Below, piece after piece: positions 27,645-41,130 of a stretch of DNA of 64,000 bases. Position 1 is the stretch's first letter. Each line of letters begins with the position of its first letter. The notes beneath the pieces are model-generated. The model did no database searches. It had not been told where the DNA came from and saw nothing but the letters and a program-made list of their open reading frames with translations. A program made the position numbers and the translations under genes. This DNA comes from Sipunculus nudus (lineage: Eukaryota > Annelida > Sipuncula > Golfingiida > Sipunculidae), in NCBI GenBank assembly GCA_026874595.1, contig CM049322.1, positions 46,683,340-46,747,339 of the forward strand, in the 5' to 3' direction.

Positions 27645-28269
27645 GAACATGTCTCTCACTTCAATTTTATAAGATCTTCCTTCAGCAGGCCGGTTAACCT
27701 GCCATATCAACATTTTTCAACAAGCTCGCACTTAATGGAACCAAACCCATCACGGCCACGCAAATACAATGTAACAAAGTGCACAATACGTATTAATATT
27801 TTCAGGCGTCAATTCAACTGGAACACGTTCAGGAGAAACTGGACAGTTCTATAGGCATTTTGCCATAGGTCAGCTTGACGTTGATAGTAACATAGTATGT
27901 TTTTGTCAGTCAAATTAAGGGGTACGTATTTTGAGCGTAGGTCATCAATTTACTTTGACTCGTTGAAAATTCATAATATAGCAGGCTCGGCTAAGACGTT
28001 AATCGACGGATATTATTGAATGCATCCTATTTTCATTATTAATATGACTAACCGCCAAATCTAATCATTATATAAGGCCGTAAAATGTTTACAATTACGT
28101 AAGCATTCTAGTGAGTATTCTGAAATTTGTGTTAACATGTCGTATTTTATCTAGTGCCCTTAAAGTATCTTACTTTTATATAATTTTTCTGGTGACCCCT
28201 ACAGAAGATATTTCACAAAAAAAGTGCAATTTCTAGAGTTTCCTGCACATTCCAATTGTTATTATTAAT

Positions 28270-28314
<45 letters not shown>

Positions 28315-29156
28315 GTGTAGGTTGTTATATGTTGCATATTGTTGTAATACATGTTCTGTATGTTGTCGGTATTTGAGGCGCAAATTTTCTTTCTTTTTAT
28401 GCAAAATTGCATCAAATTGACGCTTTTGATCATATGACACTTGAAACTCCGTTAATAAATGATGTAGAATATATCAATATTATGTAGAGTAAGGCTTAAG
28501 CAATAAATGATACACAATTTAACTTCCATGGTATAAATAATATTTCTTTTAATTTTTCAATAATTTTGTAAAATGCTTGATTGTTTTAGCCTTTTCTTAT
28601 AATTTGCCTAGGGGAATCACCATGGGAAGGGGGATTAAGTGGTTTATGTATATATGTGTATAGACGTTATTGTCTGTTTATTGAGGAGGAACCACACAGG
28701 AAAATCAGGTGGTTGAAATGCCGAAATATTTAACTTTGCCTGAATGATGTCACCTGTTCATTTTAATACTGTTAAAGTCGTTATGTCTAATAAAATTTTA
28801 TTCATGCGATAACTGGCTTATGTTATTCCTTGCAGTAGATGGACATCTAAGCGCGTGATAAACATCAGCATTGAAATAAAACTGATTCCAAAAACTGCCG
28901 TGGACTATATATATTTCCCTGCTGAATGTAGAATGAACGTATTCTACAGCGAGAAAAAGAAATCTCAAGACTTGCATGTTTACGGGCTTATAACAATTCG
29001 TAGATCATACATCGTACAAGAACAAAATCACCCAATTAAATTTGTTACATTTCATTAGCTGAGGTGGAGATTATGCAAGCATGAACAAATTGAAAGCATT
29101 TCGTGTAGTAGAGCAGTTGCATATTAAATTAAAAAGACAGTCTTGTGAATTTTCCC
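27645..29156 (+). other. 3' flank of gene A
   Basis: Likely 3' UTR at the start. AATAAA motifs occur at 28454-28459 and nearby, but none close to the stop codon. The rest is AT-rich. Confidence 0.35.
28272..28310. repeat. (AT)n microsatellite
   Basis: Uninterrupted TA dinucleotides. Confidence 0.85.
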
Positions 29157-30120
29157 ATAAACGAGTTACGGATAGATCAGATACGGATATGTAAGCTACG
29201 GACACTCGTGTCTGCACCAGGACCCACACCCATGAAAAGAGTCATGTCAGTCATAAAGTCTGATAGCTTATTTACTTATATTATTATATTTGCTTATATC
29301 AAGAGTATACCACCTAACCAGTATAAATATATTATACATGTATTAAGAACACAAGAGTTCAGTGAAAGACTGACAACAGATTTATATTTCAATAGGCTTA
29401 CCCTTTATAATGTCACATATAATGATGATATTCTGAAAAGCTATTATCTCCAAACTATTCAAAGCATTAAGCCTTGAAATACTATTTCTTCACAATGGAC
29501 ATGAGCCTTTTCTGTCAACTTTTCAAGCAGAAGGGGGGGGGGGGCGTTGTTTAGCTCAGGCTGATACTTTTATCAAAGTCGAGGTTACTTGGCCTAACAT
29601 ACGCACATCTATTTCTTGCCAGGCAAACATCATTACGAGTTACAGATAGATCAGTTACGGATAAGCAAGCTACGGACACTGGTGTCTGCACCAGTGCACA
29701 CACATGAACAGAATCATGCCAATGATAAAGTCTGATAGCATATTTACTTATATTATTATATTAACTTATATCCCGAGTATACCACATTACCAGTGTAAAT
29801 AACATGATGTATCTTTTAAGAACACCGGGCACAGACATGACTTCAGATAATGATCGACTGACAACACATATATGTTTCAATAGGCTCACCCTTTAAAATG
29901 TCACATTTGATTATGCTATTCTAAAAGGCTTTTTTTAAAGTGTTCGAAGCATTAACCTTTGATAATACTATTTCTTTACAATGGACCTGAGCCTTTTATG
30001 CAACTTTTCAGGCAGGAAGGAGGGGGGGGGGGGGGGGTGTTTAGCTAAGGCTGATACTTTTAACCTATTCGACGTTACTTGGCCCGACATAAGCTGTTTA
30101 TTTCTTGCCACGGAAACATC
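29157..30120 (+). repeat. Direct tandem duplication, ~475-bp unit, each with a poly-G tract
   Basis: Copy 1 (about 29157-29632) and copy 2 (about 29630-30120) share ACGAGTTACGGATAGATCAG, AAGTCTGATAGC, CTGACAACA...TTTCAATAGGCT, GACxTGAGCCTTTT, a G10-G15 run, TTTAGCTxAGGCTGATACTT and ACTTGGCC...ATTTCTTGCC. They differ by many substitutions and small indels, so the duplication is not recent. Confidence 0.8.
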
Positions 30121-31059
30121 ATGTAACAATTTTTCGCATCAGCTGATATTTGACTATATATTATCACAATTAGTATGAGTCATATTCTTTGTGTAACCAA
30201 AAGCTCCTAGTTGATTCCGGTAACTGCAACAATACAACCACACGCGTGACCAAGTAATGTTCACTCATTTAACGTGGACTTTTTTTCCTAATTTTTAATA
30301 TTCTATTGGATCCAGATACATATATTTTGGAAAACACAATGTATTCTTGTTAATTAATTTATCCTCTACCTATACCTGTGTCAAATGGGATTTTTATATG
30401 GAAATTATAGGAAACCAACTGTGCCCTTTCCTCAGTTAATGTCCCCCCCCCCCCCGCCTCCTTTTTCTCCAGTTTATTTGCGTGCTAATGAATCCATGTA
30501 CACAATCTTGATTTGTCTCACTTATGTGGGAAACCTAAATGTTCTAATGTAAACAATAAAAAACATATTCGGTGAACATACATACACACACACATATATA
30601 TAGTCTCTATCATTTTTTTTTAATTATTCTTTATTGTCAATTTATGTTGTTTCTTATTCTTGGGAATTATTTTTCTAAATGAATGTAATGTAATCTCTAT
30701 AATCGTCAGTTAAACATACGAGATGAGTCGCTAATTAGACTCATTTATTTTTTTCAAAAGATCCCCTTTACGAGGAAACATCTGATTTTCAAAATATTCC
30801 TCGGGTTAACAACTAGTGCTAGTATACGTTTTCTTCTGGCATTATTTACCTTAATATAGACCATGCCTACAATTATTTGGTAAACGTTAACATTAGCTGC
30901 TATTAAACTTTTTCATAAGTTTTTCCCATTATAGCACTTCCGTATAAGGGGAGACAATGGATGACCAATTATCGATAAAAAGATTTGCAAAATGATGTGC
31001 GTCCATTGCTTTGCAAAGATGACATTGAGGATCAAGTTGTTTTTTTAGTTGGTCTAGAT
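30121..31059. other. Non-coding, nothing recognised
   Basis: AT-rich with a C13 run near 30443; flank of the minus-strand LINE fragment. Confidence 0.35.
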
Positions 31060-32770
31060 TTTTGTGTCCGGAGATAACTTGTCAAGAACATACGGGTATT
31101 AAAGAACCGTACTACGGCCATGCTGGACACGTAATCTGCGGTTCCCGCTGTGGCAAATACCATCTTCGCCTTGCATACTCACGTTTCCTTCTAGACCCGC
31201 CAGTACTCCCCAGATTTTTTTAATTTATCAACCACCTTCATGCATCATTATAGAAGGATTATCATATTGCTTTCGGAATGCTAGTTAGTGCATCATTTCG
31301 GTCTGCGCTTTGCTGATGGTTAGCCGGACGCCAAATGTACGGGAAATCCGTTCCCTGTTGTCCTGCATGTCTGCTTATGTATATACATTCAGGGTGCGGT
31401 CGTCGCAGGTCACGAATAGTGGTTGTCTTGACTTAGCATGGCAGAAAACATCATGTTGAACACTTTTAGAACTAGAACGTAGCCTTGTTTTATGCAGTTG
31501 GTTACGGGGAAGTCGGAACAGGGCTCACCGTCATTGGGGACTTGCACCATCTAGACATAATGCAACTTGTGGATGATAGATGAAACAGTCAGGACATCCA
31601 AACTAGGCCATGATCTTCCAGAGCTCGTCACGGCTGACAGTGTCGAATGTCTTTGTTAGGTCAAAAAGGTGATTCACAGGTCCTGGTACTTATTGTTTTG
31701 GCATTGTTCTCGGATATGTTCTGACATCATATCAAGTGTACCACGACCGGCACGAAAAACGCATTAACTCTCTGGTAGAAGAACGTCTTCCACATTTAGA
31801 ATGAAGGACTGATAAGCAGACTACTGAGGAATTTTCTGGGAATGCTGTGCAAAACGTCTTAGATGTGTCTCTTTCCTTTGCACTTGTATAACAGGACAAT
31901 GGAAGCCTCTTTGAATTCTCATTGTAGTGTTCTTTCCTCGTCAAGAGGAGCGGAACAACTCAAGGAGCTTCCGGGTCAATGTGGGTCAGCAGGCTTTGTA
32001 TATTTCAGCAGGAATATCATCAGGGCCTGGGGCTTTCCCACGGGAGGGCCGTTTGAAGGCTTTCTCCACTTCTTGGACAGTGGGTATGTTGTCGAGAGCA
32101 TCGTTTGTTTCTACTTTCGGCAGTGGAGCTATAGCATCGTCGTTGGTGGAAGAGAGACGATTTAGAGCGGACTTGAAAGTCTATTTCCACTAGTCAAGGG
32201 TTATAGCACGCACGCTCGAAGATCACGGTTGACCCATCAGCACTCAGACAGACTGCGGTCTATGCACACATTTGAGAGCGGCAAATAATATCTAAAGTCA
32301 TGCATATCCGCGTTTTTCTGGATCTCTGGTGATTTGCCCCTGAGCCAAATATCCCGCATAAGGAATAATTTTAGTTTAGATCAAACAACGGATGTTTGTG
32401 AAGGCCGCTTTCGTTGAGGTTAAGGTGGCATTCTATCGGCATACAAGATAAAGTCTATGTTTTTTTTCTGAGATAGGCCATTGTATCTGGCCATTTATCT
32501 CATCGAACCAGTCCTAAAGACTCTTAGTTATTAGTCCAAGGACATTCAGTGAGTTGGAGTGGACTACATATCAAAACGCCGTCCAGTCATCCTCGACATT
32601 TAATTTGTCAAAGATTACTCCGTTAGCTGCTGAGTATTCGAAGCGCTTAAGGGTCGTCTTAACCTGAGAACGACATTTTACCTGAATGTTGAAGGACAGC
32701 TTGGAAATCACTAGTACGTGATCTGTACAAAACTCAGCACCACACCTAGCCGAGGAGATTGTGACATCCT
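31060..32770 (-). mobile_element. Decayed LINE fragment (endonuclease end plus RT), copy 1
   Basis: Minus-strand reading gives CTDHVLVISKLSFNIQ and KTTLKRFEYS near 32600-32730, which match the end of a LINE endonuclease domain and linker. Further along are DLTKTFDTVSRDELWKIM near 31605-31660 (RT motif A region), MFSAML near 31440, RLTISKAQTEMMH near 31290 and MKVVDKL near 31240. Many frameshifts and stops separate these. The DTVSR and KVVDKL signatures are shared with the plus-strand fragment at 57.2-59.5 kb, so both appear to be the same LINE family. I do not assign a clade. Confidence 0.8.
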
Positions 32771-32799
32771 ACCTGTCCGTCTTGGCATGGTAGTATAAT

Positions 32800-33040
32800 G
32801 TAATTAGTCATAATACATAACATATAAACAGAGGCACTCATGGACATATAGCCCCAAAGACACATGCAAAATGGATAGGAAACGCATGCTTCCTGGCATG
32901 CAAATGAACACACACCCGCTGACAAGCATGCCCTGACACATGCATACATAGAACCCTCATATACACAGTAACACTATTATGTGCCCATTTGAAACATGTA
33001 CAAGTAAACATCTGGACACACAGTTACACACATGTGTCAA
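32800..33040. repeat. Cryptically simple ACACA-rich tract
   Basis: Irregular ACATG, CACAC and ACACA words just beyond the 5' end of the minus-strand LINE fragment. Confidence 0.4.
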
Positions 33041-34489
33041 TTAGTATAACCGTGGGTCAAACCAGCCTTGCTGTGGATTACACTCACCCAACAATATTAC
33101 AATTTGTTCCCGATGTCTGCTAGTTTATAAACATGTACACTGAAGATCGATCACCCTAATATCCCAACAGGAAACTCACTGTTAATATGGCATTAGATGC
33201 CAACCTGCGACTGTAGATTTCCACACTAAAATGTCGACCAGCTTACTAGGAGAAGTTTACTAATGAATATCATGAATACTCATGAATAGTAAGACTGCAT
33301 GTCTTTTGCTATGATGTAAAGGGTTAGTCGTGACAGCGTGTTATACATGTACAGTGAAACCTGTGTCGTAAGATCAATCATATTGGACTGGCCAAAAGAG
33401 GTCATAATTCAGAGCTGATCAGAAATAATTTGAAAAGCTCTTGTTGGTTGTGATTTTATAGCCTCTGTGTGTTTTAATTCGATTAATATATGGTTTTACT
33501 ACGGATTTCGGCGAATTTCGAAACCAAACACGAGACTATTGTTGGGTATTAAAATGATCCTAGTCCTTTCATAAGTGGCATACAACTACATCATACTACA
33601 CATGGATGCTTTTTCCACTTGCTTTATTATTCTGAGAAATAAGGGTTTAAGTAAATTTATACATTTTTTTAGTGTTGATGTCATGTATTCGTAGATTATG
33701 ACAGTAATGACTGACAAAGGTAATTTCACTGACATGATTACAACGTTTGGATTAAATTACCCCAATGAAAATCTGCATTATGTTTTTTGGACAGTTTTTT
33801 AAACAGTTTTTGTTTTCCCACAGTGTCCCATAAGTTTATTGTTTATAATTATTGCAGCATTTTCACAGCACTATGCGATATAGATCTTGTTATGATGTAA
33901 CGCGAGTCTATCCTGGTTTTCATATTACATATCAGATACTCATATTACTTCAACATCATGGTATTTATGCATTAACCTCCTTATAGAAGTAAAACTGTAT
34001 TTTGTTGCTAAACGTTTTCTGGGGTTTTTTTCCAGGGGTATATATATTTATATATATAGTACACAGAAAATTCTCATTTATATATCTAGTGGGTCACAAA
34101 TCACCAGACAACACAAATATAGGGCCTCCGGGTATAAACTGTCAGAGCTGAACGCCTTATCTCCCTTGGGCGGTCATATAGTTGAGCGTAATAAATTTTG
34201 TCTATACATAATCTTCACAGACAGAGCTCAACAATATTGTCCATATTTAACCATTAATTTCACCATATTTTCTAGGGGGCATACCCTAGACAAATCTGTT
34301 ACCAGAGTGACATTACCATGCGATAATCATCCCATGCGTAAAACGGAAAAGCCCCAAGATATCTAGCTTTTTCCGTTCCTGTGACCACCATGATACAATC
34401 TTCATATTACTTACTCAGATATATGGGACTTCCTGTTCCGAGGCCTGGATAACAACATCCTATCATGTGTGTGTATAATGTGGAAGGGT
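33041..34489. other. Non-coding, mostly nothing recognised
   Basis: Apart from the possible ACAGTGAAACCT repeat there is no gene or repeat signal. Confidence 0.35.
33345..33440 (+). repeat. Possible short interspersed repeat starting ACAGTGAAACCT
   Basis: TACAGTGAAACCTGTGTCGT followed by a GGACTGGCCAAAAGAGGTCA stretch looks like the start of a common invertebrate MITE-type repeat. Only one copy is visible here, so this rests on resemblance from memory. Confidence 0.25.
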
Positions 34490-35060
34490 TGTGGCCATAA
34501 CCGTACTTCATGATTTGTTTTCGGGTACAGAGTGACTAAGGGCGTAGTGCATGTATCTTATAATTATTGTTGGTCTACTGCACACGTCGTTGTGGAAGTA
34601 CTTAACAACTGTAATTGGTGTGGCGACGCAGATCGATTTGCAAGTATTTAAAAATAACTGGTCGTGTTTGGCGTCAGGGCATAGTGCATGTATTATATAC
34701 TTTCTAATGTTGTGGCGACATAGGGGGTTGTCTAAGTATTTGATAATGAATATGGGCTTGCGGCTTCGTGCAACTGATTAATAATAATTTGTGGAGGTGA
34801 CTAAGGGCATATTTTATGTATATAATCTGGAAGTGTGGTCACGTGTGTCTTATTGCGTGTTGGGCAATGTGGTTTCTCAGAGCTTTGTGCATTTTATTAT
34901 CCGGCAATCTGATGAGTCACGGGGTATGTAGTTAAGAGTATAATGTGGCTATCTAAGGTATTGCATGCATTTAAAGTGGTATTGTTGTGACTTAGGTCGT
35001 GGTGCTTGTAAAAAGCTGGGTAGTAATAAATGCGGTTACTCATGGCCCATTGCATATATT
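34490..35060 (+). repeat. Highly degenerate tandem repeat with GGGCATAGTGCATGTAT core
   Basis: Related segments recur about every 80-120 nt: GGGCGTAGTGCATGTATCTT (34539), AGGGCATAGTGCATGTATTA (34677), AGGGCATATTTTATGTAT (34805), GAGCTTTGTGCATTTTATTA (34880) and GGTATTGCATGCATTT (34957). Each is followed by a GTTGTGG- or AGTGTGG-like stretch. No coding signal. Confidence 0.4.
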
Positions 35061-37479
35061 AATCCTTCTGCGTGACCATTTAATTCTCAATGCATTAAAT
35101 GTCAGGGAGTTGAATGAGTTATGCTTTAGTTGGGCGGTATTTTTACATTAATCACCCAGCCATTCTGACATAAAATGTACAAGTGTACATAATTGGTTAA
35201 CAAAGCATCTAGTGGAACGTTATTGACGTGTGCAGCATAGTTTTCGCACCCAAATCGGTTTCTGAATATATTTTAATAAAAAAGCCTCTGCTTCTCACTC
35301 ATTTGGCCCATATCCCTAGGTTCATTCGTGCATAAGTGACCATAGATTTGTGACTATTCCTTGGTGACGTTCATCAACCGGATCATGTGTCGAATCCACA
35401 TCATCATCTTAATTTCCCATTGACCCATTCCCGAACTGTTCTGCACACTTGACGAGCTTCCGTTTGCGTGAGTTATGTTGTGAACAAACACAAACACGCA
35501 CGAGGACGGAAGCCATAAAACAAAATTAATGCTCAACCGATATTAATAATCTTTTATTCCCGCACGGGGGTAGGGGTACCAGTTTATTTATTCGCTTTTA
35601 GTTCGGTTGGAAAACCACAACTGAACAGTCCAATCACCTATATAATTTAACCTTACCCACTTCCAGAAAATGACGATTAAGAAAGGGTATTTGATACTCA
35701 CTTGGGAAAATACTTTAGCTATACAGGAAATTGGGTATTAGTTGTTTTTTTTTAAATTATTACTTAATAAAGGTGTGGATGTGATTCATGCCTTAAAATT
35801 GAGCTCACATTCCGATATGCGATCTCGATAGTATGTTTTCTTGGATTTCTCTGTGCAGCACATCTAGGTATTAAAACGAGCTATCGTGTAATATACATGA
35901 TAGAGATATTTTAATAATTACAGATTCAATAGAGCTAAGTTCCTACACACATTGTCCCCTAAAGTCATGCTTATTTACTATATTTATGCCCATCGCGAGA
36001 CACGATCATTATCAACAAAACAGAAAGTTTACGTTATCTTTTTATTATTTTTAGCTAAATTTCATGTAATATCCCGCTATATTTACAACATGATGAAAAA
36101 CTGTGTTGTAACCATGCGTGATTTCAAGCTAATATCAGGTCAGCGTGGTCTTAGTAATGTAGAACTCATTCTCTGACAGCATTTAACAAGAAACATCAAC
36201 TTAAAACTATCAACTCCTTACGAAGAGGTTCATTACGGTTAAAATAATAAGGATACTTATCATAATAAATGTGTAATAAATTACATAAACGACTCCTTGG
36301 AGGTCATGCAATTTTGGGAAAGATATAATGGTGTGTCCTAAGCGGGCATGTTTTATATTTTCTCATAAAATCTGAATAAAAAATCCTTGATCGAACTCTG
36401 CGCAAGATAGTTTGATAGCTAATTTATAAGGAAACAGCAGTAAATATGGGAGAGAATCCTTTAACTAAAAATGTTTATGGTGATCCAGATTACCTTTTTA
36501 ATTCAACGTATTGCATCTTAGCTGCTTTCCAAACATTAGACATATAAAAATATGTTTTCTTTTTCTGGTTAATTTGCCGTTAGACAAACCAAGTGTAAAG
36601 TATGAAACTTCTCGCCACCAAAGGGAAGTATAATAATAATATTAATAATTATAAAAACATAATAATAATTATTGTTATTATTATTATTATCATTATTATT
36701 GTTATTATCGTTACTATTGTTATTCTAAGAAGAAGATGCCGAAGACAAAAAAAAGGAAAACTAGAACCAGGATACAATTAAAAATACGAGAACCCATCTC
36801 ACCCATGGTGTTTATCATGTTACTACCGTTTCCAAAACACTTAAAATCCTTTGAATATGTAAAAGGTACACCCGATTAAAAACTACTTTACCGAATACAA
36901 TTTGTTCTATAACCAGTTCACCATATATCAAATAATCCTAACATTTAAGAGAAAAGAAGTCGCCAACTACTTAAAAATAACGTTTGGCTATCACGCCTAA
37001 CAATCTTTAAAAGCTTCTGCCTATTAGGAGAGATAGACTTAAGAAGAATGCTCTATTGCTCGAGTCCGGATAATTCTTAAAAAGATAAAAACAACTACCT
37101 AATATGAGTCAAGCCTGGCCTCGACAACTTGTGTGTGTACATGCCTATCTGAATAAAATTGGGAGTTTATTTATATATTTTTTTTTCATTTCCTTAGAGC
37201 ATTGAATTTGATAAATTTTGTAGCGTATAAATTTAGCAGATATTCGTTATGACACTTCGTTTCCTTTGCTTCATATTTCTAAAAAAAATTACAAATAACA
37301 TACCAGGTTTTGACACGAAATTAAAGCCATCACCAAGTCAAATATACAGATAGTTTCACGAGTTATCAGATGCCTATTTATATCTTACAGTATCTCCATG
37401 TTAATGAATACTCGGCCAGTTAAATTTGTTAGATTCAGTTGTAAATTAACAGTCTCACAAGTACTTAAATTTACGCCCA
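35061..37479. other. Non-coding stretch with one (AAT)n tract
   Basis: A 60-codon minus frame at 35354-35536 (WIRHMIRLMN) is unidentified and lacks support. Confidence 0.35.
36630..36725. repeat. (AAT)n/(ATT)n microsatellite, inverted
   Basis: An AAT-rich half is followed by an ATT-rich half, so it is partly self-complementary. Confidence 0.75.
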
Positions 37480-38110
37480 CAGACCCCTGTTAAGACACAG
37501 ACACTTATCATTACACCTACGGACACAAACGATCACGAAACGTAACATATATAGCCATTACAAAACAAACATTCACATGCATACAGAAAGAAAATACTTT
37601 TTGACACAGTTAAATCAAGACCAAAATGTCACTCACAGAGTGACACAGGAACACGCGTGTACGCACCGAATGACACATCCTCGCAACACAAAGAAAACAA
37701 CATGAAATCAGACATACTCCGACGACGCCATCACAGATAATCACTTATGCACACATGTTAAAACATATATCTATGTCATAACCAACATATGAAATATAAA
37801 TATCACATACAGACCTTTACAAGCAAAAACACACACATACTCTCGGATACCGAACATACCCTCATCTAACCATCACATGTGAACGCAGATGCACACATTA
37901 AAAGCATGCACATGTAAATTGATACACTCTAAAACACCTAAGTACACTCACGCACAAACTGAACAAAAAAATTATATCGCTGTTACACCTTCAGAACTCG
38001 ATCAGATATTCACATAAATGCATTAGCACACACACAAATAAGATGTTGTGTAAAGTAAGGCACACTTACACAAATAAACATATGAATAAAAACATCGACA
38101 AACACAATAA
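37480..38110. repeat. Cryptically simple ACACA-rich tract
   Basis: Very many ACAC, CACACA and CATACA words with no fixed period. Similar tracts lie at 13290-13730 and 32800-33040. It looks like a decayed (CA)n-type repeat. Confidence 0.5.
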
Positions 38111-39170
38111 ACGTATTTTTATTTTATTCGACATTGAATAGCGGTGGTGAGAAATAGAGCAGCTACGCCTTTGGATTTAACACTATTATAAAAAAAATCA
38201 TTAGTTGCGAGCTTGCCTTATAAAAAAAACTGCGATAATATTCAAAGCAACTGTGGGGTACACGTGACTTCTGATTGCTGCTGGTTTCTGTGTTACATGT
38301 TTCTGGTCAGATGAGATCGAAGACATATGCTTAGTGTTTATCAGGCCGGCATGGCCTGAAGTTTTCATTTGATTACGGTTTGATGGTTATTGTTTTTGAC
38401 TGTAGGTACCAGCAAAGCTTATTAGTATTGTTTTTGCATGAAGGCCTGCTTATATTATTTCAGGCAAAATTCACTTGTGGTCAACGATTAGGCTGTCAAC
38501 ATGAACACCATCAGATCTGATAGCTTTTCTCGTGTCAGAGGTGAAGGGGTTAATTGAATATTAGTGTACGTCAAGAATATTAATACTATTAGGCGTGAAT
38601 AGCCATGCTGATACTATACACGGAGCAAGGGATTGCACTGTAAAATGTTGACATGTATTTTCTTTTATTTTGGGGCCAAAAAAAATTACAAGGAATAAGG
38701 TGTGTTCATTGATTATGTGTAATTCCTCTCTGATAAATGGGCGATTTTATGTCTGTATTTTCTTTAGAATATCTGAAAACAAGAGTAATAACTATAATTT
38801 GGGCTGGAAGAAAATAAAACAAACAAATTTAACGTATGTGAAGATAAATCGAAAAACATCATACATGTGTGAATATACACATAAATGAACTGTGTTCACT
38901 TTAACTAGCGTGTTTATTTAATGTTCTCTTTTTTATCTCAAAGCTCATAGCTGTATATACACCTATATATAAATAAAAATTAAAGAGAGAGAGAGGGAGT
39001 TATTTATAAACTCTAGGAACAGACTTGTACAACTGCCACCAAGATTGGAAAATTGTAGCTGCTATTTGATGTGTACAACTTTTAAGAAGCAATGATGTAT
39101 ACATGCATGTGTATATTTTTTGCTGTATATGTATGTGCATGTATGTATGTATATATAAACATGTGTATGC

Positions 39171-39206
<36 letters not shown>

Positions 39207-40013
39207 GTATATGTGGATCATGTAGAATATAAAGTCGTAGCTAAAACTAAACTCCAAGCAAAAGAACATGTAACCCAATAAGATCATTCTTTGTTCGATA
39301 TATGAATTCTGAACACTTTATATTCAAGTCTAATAATAAAACAGCGTTACAACATGTATTTCTTTTATATATGCAAGATTATATAAAAGACCACACATAT
39401 GTACCATGCTATTCACTAATTTATGGGATGGTTTATACAACTTCTTTCAATAGAGAAGTGCACGTTTCTGAAGGTTTAAATCAGGTAAAAGTACTGCAAT
39501 CTACTGATGTGCGAATTGGTGCTTTCAGTCGCATTGAACTACATGAAATTAATATTCTGTGGTTCAGTTTTATACTCCAAAATGTTGAGATTGAAAATAA
39601 AACACATGCATTTAAAGTGTGCTATCCTAAAATAGTACATCAATAACTTAACCTCCACCCAATACTTAAAATCTACAAGATTTATATAGGTTATCTAAAG
39701 AATATCAGTATATTCCATTAAAAACCTTCAATGGTTAGACGATATAGGGCAGGCAAGAAGGAGAATACTTTACTGACGTGAGTCACCAACTATTATCAGA
39801 GAATGCTTCGTATATTAAATGACTAGCTTAACTTTTCTTTTGTAGCAGTTTGTATAACATGAATATTACCAGAGAATACTTAGAGTATAAAAAACAGTTT
39901 GTATGTTAGTTAAATGTATAGATCTGTAATCATTGTTCATTTTATTGACTAAAATATCTGAGTGATGCATATAAATCACATCTGAGGGGACATCTGAAGG
40001 GAATTATGCAACA
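38111..40013. other. Non-coding stretch
   Basis: A 114-codon plus frame at 39302-39646 has ordinary AT-rich composition and no recognised motif. It may be chance or an old TE piece. Confidence 0.35.
39165..39215. repeat. (AT)n/(TATG)n microsatellite
   Basis: TATG and TATA repeats; produces Tyr/Ile-rich spurious frames. Confidence 0.8.
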
Positions 40014-40500
40014 CTAACATTTGTAATGTAAGACTGTGCTCTGAACACAAACTATAAACAAAAGCATGAGATTTACTGGCAGACGGCCTGTGTAAGTAAC
40101 AGTCCCTCTCTCCGCTAATGAGTCTAACAATTTATCCTTGCAGTAAACGACGTCTAATAGTACCAACTTCTTTATTGGTCTTACAATACGCGTTAGAATA
40201 TTTGTACCCCGTACTAAACCATCCCGTCCCACTTTTGTGGCTTCAACAAGACCTAACGGCCATGATCCTGGTGGGGATGGCTCGTCAATGATCAACACGA
40301 GATCGCCTGGGCTTATTTTTCTCGTCGGTTTTAACCATTTTTGTCGACGATATAGTTCAGATAAATATTCTTCAAGCCACCTCTTCCATAAATGACTGGT
40401 GAGGGGTTGTACGTGACGCCAGCTCTCATGTGTTACACACCATGGGATTGCATAATTGCCATGCATCAGCAATAAGTGATTAGGGGTGAGTAGGCTTATA
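40014..40500 (-). mobile_element. BEL/Pao retrotransposon fragment: post-integrase DUF5641-like domain
   Basis: The minus-strand reading frame (LTPNHLLLMHGN region, then SWRHVQPLTSHLWKRWLEEY, LYRRQKWLKPTRKISPGDLV, PPGSWPLGLVEATKVGRDGL, RIVRPIKKLVLLD) matches the domain that follows integrase in BEL/Pao LTR retrotransposon polyproteins. The match runs almost to the usual end of the polyprotein (PIxKLxLL). The 152-codon frame is intact, but no integrase core is visible upstream (toward 40800), so it is a truncated piece. No LTRs were recognised. Confidence 0.85.
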
Positions 40501-40859
40501 TCCTAAATGTCATTTAAATATGCATCATGTGCTCTATTATAACTGAGAGAGGAGTCACAGCCGCCTTCCGTTGACTTCTGGCTAACTTGAGTTGGTCGTC
40601 TCCCATACCGAAGAAGGAAAACAATGATGATCTATTGGAGCCGACCAACTCAAGTTGGCATATTCACACACTGATTGTTAAGACTAATAAAACGAAACGT
40701 GGCAGCACAGTCAAACGCTATGCGAACCTTTCCTGGTAAAGTTCAGAAACCCGATGATGATGTAGAAGGTACTAGACTGAGTGGTCATTGACGTGCAATC
40801 CCGAATCAGGAACCAAATATTGCACAGCAATTAAACAGTGGTACAAACCAAACTATTGG

Positions 40860-41130
40860 TAGTGCTATATTGAATGCAAATAGTTTAAATGTGTTTAGAC
40901 CAATGCTATGTGTAAAGGGTTATGGGTCGAAAACGTTGGCGTTTCTCGGCAATGGTTCTACAAACACACTCATGGCAGTATCTTTAGCGATTCGTTTAGG
41001 GTTGACGGGCTCAAAGAAAAATCTTGCGATGACAACTCTTACTGAGAGTTCGAAGCTAGTGATCTGCAATATTGAGTCATTTGATGGCACATTCTCAGAT
41101 TAGCTAACAAATCTATATATTGTAGATTCA
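40860..41130 (+). mobile_element. BEL/Pao retrotransposon fragment: aspartic protease (DUF1758-like)
   Basis: The frame at 40870-41103 reads VFRPMLCVKGYGSKTLAFLG, then NGSTNTLMAVSLAIRLGLTG. That resembles the retropepsin domain of Pao-type gag-pol proteins. The active-site Asp of the D(N/S)GST motif is Gly here (GNGST), so the enzyme would be dead. It is on the opposite strand from the DUF5641-like piece 370 bp away, so the two are either separate insertions or an inverted remnant of one element. Confidence 0.72.

Noticed and set aside
39302-39646. 114-codon plus frame
   Set aside because: AT-rich composition, no motif, no neighbouring exon with matching phase.
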